Positions 24,880 through 34,071 are shown, numbered from the stretch's first letter. The stretch: 64,000 nucleotides of DNA from Photobacterium sp. TLY01 (GCF_021432065.1 NZ_CP090365.1:1-64000); one strand, 5' to 3'. Numbers and translations: made by a program. Notes: generated by a model not told the origin, from the sequence alone.

Positions 24880-26798
24880 TAGCCTACCTCCGATAAAGTG
24901 AGCGACTCACTTCGCGCGCTCACTTCAGCCTGATGCTCGCGTTTCAGGGCACGTAAGGCGCTCAGCAACCGGTCTGCATCAATGTCGTGCACTTCGACGC
25001 CCACCCCGACAGACGACAAAAGCGTGACACATAGCTGGCCGCCAAGATGCTGCCGGAAATCCTCCAGCCCCTGAAACACCACGGGCTGGCCAAGCTCATC
25101 ACACCGATCCAGCGCCGGGTGCCATAAGGCAAAACCGAGTGCTGTCAGCAGCTGAATCAACCTTTGCAAGTCACCCTGGCTCAACAGCCCGATCTCTGCC
25201 GCATAATAAGCATCCAGCGCCATGCCGATTGCAACGGCTTCGCCGTGACGACACTCATAATGGCTCATGGCTTCCAGTTTATGTGCGGCCCAGTGGCCGT
25301 AGTCCAGCGGACGGGCGTTTCCGGTCTCGAAAGGATCGCCGGCAAGCGTAATCTGGTTAATGTGCAGCTCAGCACACCGCGCGATAGCATATTGAGTGGC
25401 CTGATCGTCAAAGGTATTCAGCGAATGCGCATTGTTTTCCAGCCAGTCAAAAAATTCTCCGCTGCGGATGGCGGCCACTTTCACCGCTTCCGCCAGACCC
25501 GCACGACGATCACGGTATGACAAGGTATTGAGCAGGGAAAAGTCGTTCAGCACGGCGAAAGGCGGACAAAAAGTACCAATCAGGTTTTTTGACCCATAAC
25601 CGTTCACACCATTTTTCACCCCGATACCCGCATCATTCTGAGCCAGCACTGTACTCGGCATGCGCAGCAATTGAATACCGCGGTGAAACGTCGCGCACAC
25701 ATAACCCACAGTGTCCAGCACAGCACCACCGCCCACAGCAATCACCACATTGTGTCGGTCCACCTGATGATTCAGCAGGTACTGATACAGCAGGTCTGTC
25801 TGCGATACCTGTTTTATCGCCTCCCCGCCTTTCACCACCAAAGGTTGTCCTTTCAGGTGTATGTATTGCTGATGTTGCTGAAAATAAGCCTGCGCCTGTT
25901 CCAGCCAGTCGGGACTTTCATTCACGACCCCCTGATCAACAATCAACACACAACCTTGAACCGCCTCTTCCCGGCGCGCTCTGAGCAAGAGCGTTAATAA
26001 ATCCGAGTTGCTGGGGGAGAAAACATCGTGCGTAAAACAGACGGGATATTGGTATTGAACTGTAAAGCGGGCTTTGATTGTCTCAATCTCGGTTGCTGAC
26101 GGCTGGGTATGTGATGTTGAGGAAACAGCGGATACTGGCGTCACTCGTTGCCAGAATCTATGCAGCAACCAGCCAATCACCGGAATCAGTACGCTGCCAG
26201 CCACCACTAAAAAGAAAGGATCACTCTCGGCGCTGTAGAGACTGACATACGCAAAAGCACCAGCTAACCAGCCGTTGGCCAGCGAGGTAAACAGTAAGAA
26301 TTTAGCAAAGGGATACCCAAGCATGCCTGCCGCAATCACTGAGGTCTCAGCAAGTACAGGCACACCCCGCATCATGATGAGCGCGCCGCCGCCCATTTTG
26401 TCCGCCAATTGCCGGGCCTTTTGACGCTCTTTCACAGATAACCAGCGCGTACCCATCCATTTTTCCGAGCAATCACCGAGCCAGTATCCAACACAGCAAC
26501 CCAGTGTCAGCCCCAGCCACACAGAAGCCGCACCGGGAAGCGGGCCTAGAGCGGTTACCGCGAACATAGCCACCACACTCGAAGGCACAGGCAGAACAAT
26601 GTCAAATGCCAGGATGACGACAACAAAGAGAAAAAGCAGAAACAGCCCGGAACCGTGAGAACCGGAAAGCTGAGAAATGGCTGATGACACCCATCCCATT
26701 GCATCCTGTTCAAACAATAAAAAGCTGATGGTGATCAGGGCCATGACACTTGCACAGTAAAGCAGCAAGACAGTGCCTGTTCGCTGAAATGTATCCAT
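24879..26798 (-). CDS. eboD: Fusion of DedA/VTT membrane domain with EboD (3-dehydroquinate synthase-like)
   Basis: A 639-residue two-part protein. Residues about 1-215 form a DedA/VTT (SNARE-associated) membrane domain with DIVLPVPSSVVAMFAVTALG, LGCCVGYWLGDCSEKW and the R-x-x-P-type ALIMMRGVPVLAETSVIAAGM. Residues about 240-639 are an EboD/dehydroquinate-synthase-like enzyme with NVVIAVGGGAVLDTVGYVCA (NAD site), RMPSTVLAQNDAGIGVKNGVN, AGLAEAVKVA, YGHWAAHKLE and HGEAVAIGM, giving Glu/His/His metal ligands. EboD proteins are usually about 400 residues and stand alone, so the fusion is unusual and tethers the enzyme to the inner membrane. The ATG at 26798 has AAGG eight bases upstream and is preferred to a TTG at 26816. 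It is the first gene of the operon. Confidence 0.85.
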   Translation of the reverse strand: MDTFQRTGTVLLLYCASVMALITISFLLFEQDAMGWVSSAISQLSGSHGSGLFLLFLFVVVILAFDIVLPVPSSVVAMFAVTALGPLPGAASVWLGLTLGCCVGYWLGDCSEKWMGTRWLSVKERQKARQLADKMGGGALIMMRGVPVLAETSVIAAGMLGYPFAKFLLFTSLANGWLAGAFAYVSLYSAESDPFFLVVAGSVLIPVIGWLLHRFWQRVTPVSAVSSTSHTQPSATEIETIKARFTVQYQYPVCFTHDVFSPSNSDLLTLLLRARREEAVQGCVLIVDQGVVNESPDWLEQAQAYFQQHQQYIHLKGQPLVVKGGEAIKQVSQTDLLYQYLLNHQVDRHNVVIAVGGGAVLDTVGYVCATFHRGIQLLRMPSTVLAQNDAGIGVKNGVNGYGSKNLIGTFCPPFAVLNDFSLLNTLSYRDRRAGLAEAVKVAAIRSGEFFDWLENNAHSLNTFDDQATQYAIARCAELHINQITLAGDPFETGNARPLDYGHWAAHKLEAMSHYECRHGEAVAIGMALDAYYAAEIGLLSQGDLQRLIQLLTALGFALWHPALDRCDELGQPVVFQGLEDFRQHLGGQLCVTLLSSVGVGVEVHDIDADRLLSALRALKREHQAEVSARSESLTLSEVG

Positions 26799-27213
26799 AT
26801 GTCCAACCTTGCCCAACTGAAAGTGGGTGACTCACCGACCGGATACATCGCACTCGCTTACTGACTTATCCCTGTCAACAGAAAGCAAAAAGGCACTCTG
26901 GTCACTCAACGCTGAGTCAAGAATCACACCACATCGTTTCCAAAAAGGAATCATTGTTGTTTGAGTTGAATATAGCCCTGCCCGAATCAGGGCTAATGGA
27001 AGAACACAGCTTACACTCAATCAAAGGTTTATATTGCGAGCCGATTAGGAAAATTAATGTAAAAAATAATAAAGTCAGTTACATTAAAGTGAATGGGCAA
27101 AGAATAAAATAACAATTTAAAATCAACAAATTAAGACGATGCAGTATATAAAGACTTGGATTTTCACTCACTTGAAGATCTCAGGTAACCCATCACTCTT
27201 ATCGCCACCATAG
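26799..27213. promoter_or_regulatory. Leader and presumed promoter region of the ebo operon
   Basis: This 415-base gap is AT-rich between 27030 and 27170 and must hold the minus-strand promoter of the ten-gene operon. A hairpin TAGCCCTG, loop CCCGAAT, CAGGGCTA (26973-26995) would lie in the leader RNA, and a small dyad ACTCA-ACGC-TGAGT is at 26904-26917. I found no convincing -35/-10 pair; a weak one is TTGTTG, 17 bases, TATTCT around 27096-27128 on the minus strand. No gene was supported here. Confidence 0.4.
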
Positions 27214-27672
27214 TTACTCCCTGTCAAATGGGTGAAAAAGCATATTGAACTCAAATTCAGATTCACTCATGCACTGGAAGCCAAGACGTTCATATAAACG
27301 CCGGGCAGGGCTGCCTTTTAATACACTTAAAGATACAGACTCATGATTGTCCGTCGCTTTAGTGATCAGCTCGGTGATGAGTGCCCTGCCTATTTTATGA
27401 TTCTGATACTCGGGAAGGATTTGAATCTGAGCCAGATACCACTGGTTCAAATCTGCCTGATAAAATGCTTTAAACAAGCCAACACGTTTATCGGCTATTT
27501 CCACAATTTGCGCGTCATCAAAATGATAGAGAATTCGGTTTTTATAGGCATCTTTGTCTGTTGGTGCACCTGCCTTTTGCAAATACTGTCGCATAGTCCG
27601 ATCACGCAATTTCAACAAAAAGTCCATATCTGCCCATGTCGCTTTTCTTAGTCGAACCGGGTCAATATCCAT
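27214..27672 (-). CDS. GNAT-family N-acetyltransferase
   Basis: A 152-residue GNAT acetyltransferase. The N-terminal strand is VRLRKATWADMDFLLKLRDRT, the acetyl-CoA binding strand and loop are WYLAQIQILPEYQNHKIGRALI (Q/R-x-x-G-x-A/G type), and the C-terminal VSLSVLKGSPARRLYERLGF is typical. The ATG at 27672 (MDIDPVRLR) with AGGA ten bases upstream is preferred; upstream in-frame ATG codons exist up to 27729. It is a single gene just upstream of the ebo operon on the same strand, with 415 bases between, so probably independent. Acceptor unknown. Confidence 0.85.
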   Translation of the reverse strand: MDIDPVRLRKATWADMDFLLKLRDRTMRQYLQKAGAPTDKDAYKNRILYHFDDAQIVEIADKRVGLFKAFYQADLNQWYLAQIQILPEYQNHKIGRALITELITKATDNHESVSLSVLKGSPARRLYERLGFQCMSESEFEFNMLFHPFDRE

Positions 27673-27805
27673 GCTTACTTCATCCTGTTCCATCTTCATT
27701 TTGATAATAAGTAGCATAGTATCAAACACTTAAAATCAATCCAGATAATACACACACCACTCATTCGAAAAAACCGAACAACACGGAAGAAAAAACACTC
27801 TTTAA

Positions 27806-27821
27806 CGTGATGCAAATCACA
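27806..27821 (+). promoter_or_regulatory. CRP-type binding site
   Basis: CGTGATGCAAATCACA matches the CRP consensus TGTGA-N6-TCACA in 9 of 10 positions. It lies 63 bases upstream of the start of the small exported protein at 27884, a distance suitable for activation. Confidence 0.6.
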
Positions 27822-27883
27822 CTTATTATCACTACATGCTTTAAAACATCCTTCTCACCTGAATCAATTGTCGGAGTCACACT

Positions 27884-28201
27884 ATGAAAACCTTTATTGC
27901 AGCACTGTTCACAGCCGCCATCGCATTTTCCGGTTCAGCATTCGCCGATTTAACAGAATCACTCACGGTACAAGTTACGCCTTTAAAAGGCGGGGCATGG
28001 GTGTTCGTAGAAAAAGAGGGCGTGCCGCAGGCCAATGTTGATGTTTCTGTGCCAAGCCAGAAATCCCATTACAAAACCAAAGAAGACGGCCGTGTTTTTG
28101 TTTACAGTCACAGAGAAGCGGCCCACACGCTCACCCTCAATATTTCTGAACAAGGTGGCGAGACATTTGCGGTTCAACGTCTGATTCCATCAAACCGATA
28201 A
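27884..28201 (+). CDS. Small periplasmic protein
   Basis: A 105-residue protein with a standard signal peptide (MKTFIAALFTAAIAFSGSAFA, cleavage at AFA-D). The mature 84 residues look like an immunoglobulin-like or carboxypeptidase-regulatory-like beta sandwich: LTVQVTPLKGGAWVFVEKEG, then ANVDVSVPSQKSHYKTKEDGRVFVYS, a pattern seen in small periplasmic carbohydrate or metal-linked proteins. GGAGTCACACT precedes the ATG. A CRP-type site lies upstream and a terminator follows, so it is a single, probably carbon-controlled gene. No family name is certain. Confidence 0.7.
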   Translation: MKTFIAALFTAAIAFSGSAFADLTESLTVQVTPLKGGAWVFVEKEGVPQANVDVSVPSQKSHYKTKEDGRVFVYSHREAAHTLTLNISEQGGETFAVQRLIPSNR

Positions 28202-28232
28202 TTCAGCAGCACCCACGACTTTCTACTGACAC

Positions 28233-28259
28233 TGGCGCGTTTATCCGCGCCATTTTTAT
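28233..28259 (+). terminator. Intrinsic terminator of the small periplasmic protein gene
   Basis: TGGCGCG, loop TTTATC, CGCGCCA followed by TTTTTA, 32 bases after the stop codon. Confidence 0.8.
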
Positions 28260-28471
28260 TCCTGCGCCTTGCCACTTTGCCCCTTTCAATTGGTGAGAGT
28301 TATTTTCTGCCCTGATTTTTTGTACTTGCCTGGCAACCATATCAGGCTGTTTCCTTTTTCGTTGATTTGTGGACCGACCTCTTAGTTTAATATTCAACAC
28401 AGTGCACTATTATTTCCTGCTGGTATAACAGGCGGCTTACCTTAATACTGATAAATCAAATGGTTGGCCAT

Positions 28472-30919
28472 ATGAAATACCTACACTCAGGATGTCAGCG
28501 TTCAGCGCTGGCTTTGCTCATCTCCGCAGCTTTCTATGCAAACACAGCCTCTGCCGCGCCGGCTTGCGAGATTGATGCCTTGTCATCTTCACCGTCGCCG
28601 ATCAGGACCATTGAACAGGCCGATCTCGAATGCAGAATTGCCTGGTTCTCTGCGCCTTCTGATATATTGAACTCGCTGTTCAGCGAGAGCAGTATTCGCC
28701 AGATACAACAGCAGTTAATGCTGCATATCAGTAACTACCGGGGAGAAACCCAGCAAGCAAGTGTCATCGAAAATCTCGGTGAATTTATCCGGGCTGCCTA
28801 TTACGTGCGTTATCCGCATCAAGGACAATACGGCGATTTCTCTGATGCTTTAGATGTGTCGCTGGCAAATACCATTCAGACTTTTCTTGCCTCACCCTAT
28901 GCCACGCAAAGTGGCAGGGAACAGGTTGCAGCGCTGAAAAGCATGACAACCATGGTAGACAACATCCGTCAGTTACCCTTGACCATGGCCAGCCAGTTAC
29001 AACTGCTGAATCATTTCACCGCTGAAAAAGCACAGGATCTGCAATTTGTTGACACCCTCAACAACCTGTTCCGTGCTATGAGCGGACATATCGGCGTTGA
29101 CCATTTCTATGATGATTTGGCACAACACCCTGAGTACCTGGAACAGTTACACCGGTTTATTCTGGAGAGTGAATGGGCCTTGGGCACTGAGGCTGATTTC
29201 ATTGTGACCAATGCCGCCCGTGAAATGGGCCGTCTGCTGGTAACACCTCATGAATCGACCCGAACTCAAGTGCTCGCCATTCTGGAGTCACTGCTCCAGC
29301 GCTATCCGCTGGGCGGTAAGAGCGACAAAATGTGGGTCGGTATTGCAGAAATGATCAATTACTTCGCCCCCGAGAAAGCAGAAGCGCTGGGGCTGAAAGA
29401 TGCGAAAAATCAGCTTGAAGCCAGAATCATGCCACTGCGCCATCACTGTGACGGACCGGCCATTATTCGCGCTCAGGCAATGACGCAAGAACAGGCCGCA
29501 GAGGCCTGCACTCTCCTTGCGGAGAAAGAAGCCGATTTCCATCAGGTCGTCAACAGCGGGTATCAGCCGGTAGCCGATGATTATAACGACAGTGTTGAGG
29601 TGATCGTTTTCAACACCAATGCCGATTATGTCAGCTATTCCAACTTCCTGTTTGGCAACACCACCAACAATGGCGGGCAATACCTGGAAGGCAATCCGGC
29701 CAACCCTGACAATCAGGCCCGCTTTGTGGCCTACCGGAATGAATATTCGCAAGGTTACAGTATTCTCAACCTCGAGCATGAATATGTGCATTATCTGGAT
29801 GGCCGCTTCAATCTCTACGGTGACTTCAACGATGTATTAAGCCCGGGGCACACCGTGTGGTGGCTGGAAGGTTTTGCCGAATACATGCATTACAAACAAG
29901 GTTATGACGCTGCCGTTGAACTGGCCCGCAAACAAACCTATTCCTTGTCTGAGATACTGAGTACCACCTACGATCACGATCTGGATCGCATCTATCGCTG
30001 GGGTTACCTGGCCGTCCGTTTCCTGATGGAAAACCATCCGAATGAGGTCAATACTTTGCTCTCTTTCGCCCGTCAGGGTGATTACACGCAGTGGACAGAA
30101 ACCGCAAATACGCTGGGCTCGCGCTATGCGGAAGCGTTCAATCAGTGGTTACTGACCGTGAGCACTGACGGTGAGCAGCCTGAGAACCCGGAGCCTGGCC
30201 AGGATGAGGCGAAAGCACTGGCATTAAACAGCACTGTCACACTGTCCGGTGCGGCTTACAGCGAGCAACTGTTCTATGTTGATATCCCTGCCAACACCCG
30301 CAATCTTACCTTTGCGATCACAGGTGATGGCGATGCGGATCTGTACGCAAGTTATGATCGCACTGCTCATTACTACGACTATGACTTCACTGCTTTCACA
30401 GCCGGCAGCCATGAACAGCTCACGATCAGCCCTGATGCCAATGGCAACATCAAGCCTGGCCGATATTATCTGAGCATTGCAGGGCGTGAAGCATTCAAGC
30501 AGGTCGTACTGAAGGCCGCTGCGGATATCGCCGAGCCCGAGGAAAATGGTGGACACACCGGTTCACAGCCCGCAGATGATTTAACCCCTGTAATATTAGA
30601 AGCCGATACCCCTCAGACGTTACGCATTTCAGCGCAGCGTTATCTGGGATTTTATGTGCCGGAGGCAGGACAGACACTACGGGTCTGGGTAACACCAAGC
30701 GAGCAGAACCAAAACGCGAATGTCAGCCTCTATGCTGCCAGCTCGCACTGGCCGACAGCAGAAAGACACGACACAGCATCGGCTGATCCAGACAATCAGG
30801 CGTTCATCGAAATCACGGCTGACAAAGCCGGGTACATGCATTTACTGTTGACCAATGCAGGTGAAACCGCCCATGTTGAGGTATACGCAGCAATCGTCGG
30901 ATCTGAACGCGATATCTGA
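28472..30919 (+). CDS. Secreted collagenase, peptidase family M9, with PPC domain(s)
   Basis: An 815-residue extracellular metalloprotease. The signal peptide is MKYLHSGCQRSALALLISAA, continuing FYANTASAAPA. The M9 N-terminal helical (peptidase activator) part covers about residues 40-300. The zinc site is LEHEYVHYLDGRFNLYGDF (HEYVH) with WWLEGFAEYMHYKQGYD supplying the downstream Glu. C-terminal PPC-like domain(s) begin near residue 590 (LTFAITGDGDADLYASYDRT), and another beta domain of unclear type follows from about 690. This layout is that of vibrio collagenases. The ATG at 28472 fits the signal peptide; an in-frame ATG at 28460 adds four residues. Neither has a strong ribosome site. It is a single gene with a strong terminator. 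Confidence 0.92.
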   Translation: MKYLHSGCQRSALALLISAAFYANTASAAPACEIDALSSSPSPIRTIEQADLECRIAWFSAPSDILNSLFSESSIRQIQQQLMLHISNYRGETQQASVIENLGEFIRAAYYVRYPHQGQYGDFSDALDVSLANTIQTFLASPYATQSGREQVAALKSMTTMVDNIRQLPLTMASQLQLLNHFTAEKAQDLQFVDTLNNLFRAMSGHIGVDHFYDDLAQHPEYLEQLHRFILESEWALGTEADFIVTNAAREMGRLLVTPHESTRTQVLAILESLLQRYPLGGKSDKMWVGIAEMINYFAPEKAEALGLKDAKNQLEARIMPLRHHCDGPAIIRAQAMTQEQAAEACTLLAEKEADFHQVVNSGYQPVADDYNDSVEVIVFNTNADYVSYSNFLFGNTTNNGGQYLEGNPANPDNQARFVAYRNEYSQGYSILNLEHEYVHYLDGRFNLYGDFNDVLSPGHTVWWLEGFAEYMHYKQGYDAAVELARKQTYSLSEILSTTYDHDLDRIYRWGYLAVRFLMENHPNEVNTLLSFARQGDYTQWTETANTLGSRYAEAFNQWLLTVSTDGEQPENPEPGQDEAKALALNSTVTLSGAAYSEQLFYVDIPANTRNLTFAITGDGDADLYASYDRTAHYYDYDFTAFTAGSHEQLTISPDANGNIKPGRYYLSIAGREAFKQVVLKAAADIAEPEENGGHTGSQPADDLTPVILEADTPQTLRISAQRYLGFYVPEAGQTLRVWVTPSEQNQNANVSLYAASSHWPTAERHDTASADPDNQAFIEITADKAGYMHLLLTNAGETAHVEVYAAIVGSERDI

Positions 30920-30960
30920 CATTCAAGATCAAACGCGTTTTAACGCTTAGGCATCACTCA

Positions 30961-30994
30961 AACAGCGCAGTACGGACACTGCGCTGTTTTTTTT
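30961..30994 (+). terminator. Intrinsic terminator of the collagenase gene
   Basis: AACAGCGCAGT, loop ACGGAC, ACTGCGCTGTT, then a run of T. The 11-bp stem is perfect. Confidence 0.88.
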
Positions 30995-31182
30995 GTCTTT
31001 CACCCTTGGACAATGTATTTAAACCGAAACACCTGACATGTCTCACCCGCCAATTGGTCCATTCTTCTTTCTGCACAGGCTTTTTCCATCTTTGTTCAAG
31101 ACTATGTTTGTTCACGACCAAATTGTTCACGAATGACTGTCACTACGCCATACTTAAACCAAAACAACGGGCAGGAGAGATG

Positions 31183-32097
31183 ATGAGCAATACATTGAAA
31201 GATGCAGAGCAGCCGTGTGACTGCACAGACAGTTGCGGGGCAATCAAGCGCATTCTGTTTGCAAAAGACAAAGACTTAGGGGGCTTTTCCGTTCGCCGCT
31301 TGCTGCCGACAGCACAACAGAAAATGGTGGGACCGTGGATTTTTTTCGACCATATGGGCCCGGCGAATTTTCCCGCAGGCGAAGGGATTAACGTGCGTCC
31401 CCATCCGCACATCGGCATCGCAACCGTCACCTATTTATTTGAGGGCGAAATTCTGCATCGTGACTCGCTGGGAAGCCTGCAACCTATTCAACCCGGCGAC
31501 ATTAATCTGATGGTCGCAGGCAAAGGGATTGTGCATTCCGAACGTGAACGATATGAAGTCACCGCTACTGATCACCTATTGCATGGCCTGCAGCTCTGGT
31601 TAGCGCTCCCGCTGGCCGACGAAGAATGTGAGCCGGCATTTTATCACTACCCGAATGACACGATTCCATCCCTTCATATCGACGGTGTTCCGGTCAGAGT
31701 ATTGATGGGCACCGCGTTTGGCGTAACATCACCGGTACAAACATTTGCAGAAACCCTGTACGTAGAAGCAGATCTCCAGCCGGGACAGCGCTTCACCCTG
31801 CCGATGGCCGAAGAACGCGCGATCTACATTGCCAAAGGCCATGTCACTGCAAAAGACAGCGACTTGCCGGAACATAGCATGGCCATCGTGTCGCAGCAGG
31901 AAGGCATCACCATTGAAGCAAAAGTGCCCTCCCGCATTGCGATTATCGGGGGTGAAAATGTAGGCACACGTTTCATTGAATGGAACTTTGTCTCCAGCCG
32001 TAAAGCGCGGATTGAACAGGCCAAAACCGACTGGCGAAACCACGATTTTCCGCTGGTTCCTGGTGATGAGACGGAGTTCATTCCTTTACCAGACTGA
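31183..32097 (+). CDS. Pirin family protein
   Basis: A 304-residue bicupin of the pirin family. The N-terminal metal-binding cupin is visible as VRPHPHIGIATVTYLFEGEILHRDS (His-x-His and downstream His) followed by INLMVAGKGIVHSERE. The entry motif GGFSVRRLLPTAQQKMVGPWIFFDHMGPA is also typical. Bacterial pirins include quercetin dioxygenases and regulators of central enzymes; the role here is open. The start at 31183 is chosen because CAGGAGAG stands directly upstream; a longer frame from 31006 has no support. It is convergent with the AraC/AhpD pair, 46 bases away. Confidence 0.9.
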   Translation: MSNTLKDAEQPCDCTDSCGAIKRILFAKDKDLGGFSVRRLLPTAQQKMVGPWIFFDHMGPANFPAGEGINVRPHPHIGIATVTYLFEGEILHRDSLGSLQPIQPGDINLMVAGKGIVHSERERYEVTATDHLLHGLQLWLALPLADEECEPAFYHYPNDTIPSLHIDGVPVRVLMGTAFGVTSPVQTFAETLYVEADLQPGQRFTLPMAEERAIYIAKGHVTAKDSDLPEHSMAIVSQQEGITIEAKVPSRIAIIGGENVGTRFIEWNFVSSRKARIEQAKTDWRNHDFPLVPGDETEFIPLPD

Positions 32098-32143
32098 CAA
32101 CCGTGAAAAAGAAGCGTACTCAATGAGCATTCAGTGACAAGCG

Positions 32144-32908
32144 CTATCTGCCCTGCTTCTGTTTGACCAGCCGGCTGTATTGCTTCGGAGTAATTTTAGC
32201 GATGTGGCTGAACTCCCGCGTCATATGTGCCTGATCGGCAAACCCTTGTTCAGCGGCCAGATCCGCCAGCGGGATATCAGGTGAGCGCTGTATCAGCTCC
32301 AGTGACTGTTTGACCCGCAGAATTCGCTGATAGTATTTGGGCGTCATGCCCATCCATTTCTGGAAATGTCTTTCGATCTGCCGGGTACCGACCGGCAGCG
32401 CTTGTGGCCAGCTGTAAGGCTGCACCGCTTTCACAATACGGGTAATCGTCTGGTGTGTAGCATCGTCAGTATCCAGATGGTATGTCAGCCAGCGATACAT
32501 GGCGACAAGGCGCGCCTGATGGTGGCGGCACGCGCCAAGCTGCTGCTGCAGCGATTGAAGAAAATAGAAACGATCCGGTTCATCGGCAATGGAAACCGGA
32601 TGGTCAAAACGCTTGCCCAGCACGCTATAGCCCATGCCGGGATGAAAACGAATCCCGGCCAGAACAGCACCGGGAGGCAAAGTCACATACTGGGCTTCTT
32701 TACTGTTTGGCATGATCATCACGCCTTCCGGCTGACTGTAATTCCCAAAACAGACCTCGCCTCCCAGATTGAACATGATGCCGCTTCCGGCATCACTGAA
32801 CAGCAGTTTTTTCTCATCAACAACCCGATGAGGTGACACAGAAAGCGACCATATTCCCTGAACATGATCTTTCAGCACGCCTTGTGGTTTAAAGATCCTG
32901 AAATCCAT
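32144..32908 (-). CDS. AraC-family regulator
   Basis: A 254-residue protein with a C-terminal AraC-type DNA-binding domain at residues about 160-250. Helices include ALPVGTRQIERHFQKWMGMTPKYYQRILRVKQSL and ADLAAEQGFADQAHMTREFSHIAKITPKQYSRL. The N-terminal part (residues 1-150) has a diverged cupin-like sensory domain with FNLGGEVCFGNY and PPGAVLAGIRFHPGMGY, a form common in regulators of oxidative or xenobiotic stress genes. It lies 34 bases downstream of the AhpD-like gene on the same strand, so it is co-transcribed with it and may control it and the convergent pirin. Confidence 0.87.
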   Translation of the reverse strand: MDFRIFKPQGVLKDHVQGIWSLSVSPHRVVDEKKLLFSDAGSGIMFNLGGEVCFGNYSQPEGVMIMPNSKEAQYVTLPPGAVLAGIRFHPGMGYSVLGKRFDHPVSIADEPDRFYFLQSLQQQLGACRHHQARLVAMYRWLTYHLDTDDATHQTITRIVKAVQPYSWPQALPVGTRQIERHFQKWMGMTPKYYQRILRVKQSLELIQRSPDIPLADLAAEQGFADQAHMTREFSHIAKITPKQYSRLVKQKQGR

Positions 32909-32942
32909 ATATGGTCACTATCCTATATCCTGTACTGCGGTT

Positions 32943-33404
32943 CTATGCTGCGGTAAAACTCCCGACTTCGGGTTTGAAGGTTTTTACCACCCGGTTCCAG
33001 CTGTTAATCGCATTGATGGCGAACGTCAGATCAACCATAGCCTGTTCACCAAAGGTGTCCAGCACCTGCTGATACATAGCATCGTCCACAGGTTTGCAAG
33101 CGCTGAGGTGTTCTGCAAATGCCAAAGCGACTTTTTCCTGCGCGGTATAAAACGGCATGTCGCGCCAGGCGTTCAATCCCCAGATACGTTCCGGTTGCTC
33201 ACCCAGTTTGAGTGCATCTTTGCTGTGCATGTCGATACAAAAAGCACATTGGTTGATCTGTGATACACGCAGTTTCACCAGCTCCCAAATGATCATCGAC
33301 ATGGTTTGTGATTCACTGAACTGCTGATGAAAATAGTTTTCCTGCTGGAACAGAATCTCTATCGCTTGCGGGGCAATGCTGAAGTAGTTTACGCGTTTCG
33401 TCAT
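32943..33404 (-). CDS. AhpD-like carboxymuconolactone decarboxylase family protein
   Basis: A 153-residue all-helical protein. The AhpD-type redox motif is CAFCIDMHSKDALKLGE (Cys-x-x-Cys with following His), with WELVKLRVSQINQ before it and EKVALAFAEHLS after. Members reduce peroxides or serve in stress defence and are often found with AraC-type regulators, as here. The ATG at 33404 is preceded by GGAGATATC. It is the first gene of a pair with the AraC regulator. Confidence 0.88.
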   Translation of the reverse strand: MTKRVNYFSIAPQAIEILFQQENYFHQQFSESQTMSMIIWELVKLRVSQINQCAFCIDMHSKDALKLGEQPERIWGLNAWRDMPFYTAQEKVALAFAEHLSACKPVDDAMYQQVLDTFGEQAMVDLTFAINAINSWNRVVKTFKPEVGSFTAA

Positions 33405-33779
33405 GTGATATCTCCTCTGTGTTGAACATGAAGATACTCAGCCAGGCGTGTGATTTATTGAATATTTCCGACACAGAACATGATTCGTTCATGGTTGTGA
33501 CCGTCAATGGACGAAACGTTGCAACCTGTACGCACTGTTGCGAGCAAAGCACATCAGCAGCCCAGCTGGAAATACAGCTAAAAAACCGGATGCAGTTGCT
33601 TAAGAATTCGATTTTTATACGGTGCTGGCTGACCTGCGCATTTTCAGGCTGAAGTAAAGACGGCAACAAAGATACGGGGGCAAATGAATATCATCGGCGG
33701 GAAATGACTCAATCATCGTTCACTGCATGGCCTGGCGGCGGTAGCCATGAAATGAATGACTGGTGGTGTTATGGCGAAG

Positions 33780-33992
33780 TTATGACGAAAAAACGCTGAA
33801 ATGACCAATCACTTGATTTTCACTGTTCAGAATATTTCCCGAGTGGGATCTTTCACAGTAGGAAAAATCGATATCTCTGCGGGCAATATTTCCCTGAAGG
33901 TGGACATGCCGGAGCAGGACATCATCATTTAACTGATGAATACGTGAACTCCAGGATTTTTGTTCTTGATAAAGCGTAAAATTAACAATCAC
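33780..33992 (-). CDS. Possible small protein, doubtful
   Basis: A 70-codon frame starting at GTG 33992, with AAGAGGG about 12 bases upstream. The product has a plausible soluble composition (QEQKSWSSRIHQLNDDVLLR, then DIDFSYCERSHSGNI) and a C-terminal VIGHFSVFSS, suggestive of a beta-rich fragment. I do not recognise a family. It may be real or the remnant of a larger gene. Confidence 0.3.
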   Translation of the reverse strand: MIVNFTLYQEQKSWSSRIHQLNDDVLLRHVHLQGNIARRDIDFSYCERSHSGNILNSENQVIGHFSVFSS

Positions 33993-34071
33993 TGAATGGC
34001 GACCCTCTTATTTTCGGATGTATTTTTAGTACGACTTTGATGAAACCAAAATCGATGACGACCAATTGAAC

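Noticed and set aside
26832..27020. Minus-strand frame of about 60 codons ahead of eboD
   Set aside because: Weak start, no family signal, and it lies in the expected leader of the operon; a leader peptide cannot be excluded but is not supported.
30664..30677. Repeat-like GGACAGACACT in the collagenase gene
   Set aside because: Short match only, inside a normal conserved coding stretch; taken as chance.
31006..31182. N-terminal extension of the pirin gene
   Set aside because: The added 59 residues are unlike the family and a strong ribosome site supports the start at 31183.
33313..33669. 118-codon minus-strand frame upstream of the AhpD-like gene
   Set aside because: It overlaps the start of a solid gene in another frame and has no recognisable domain.
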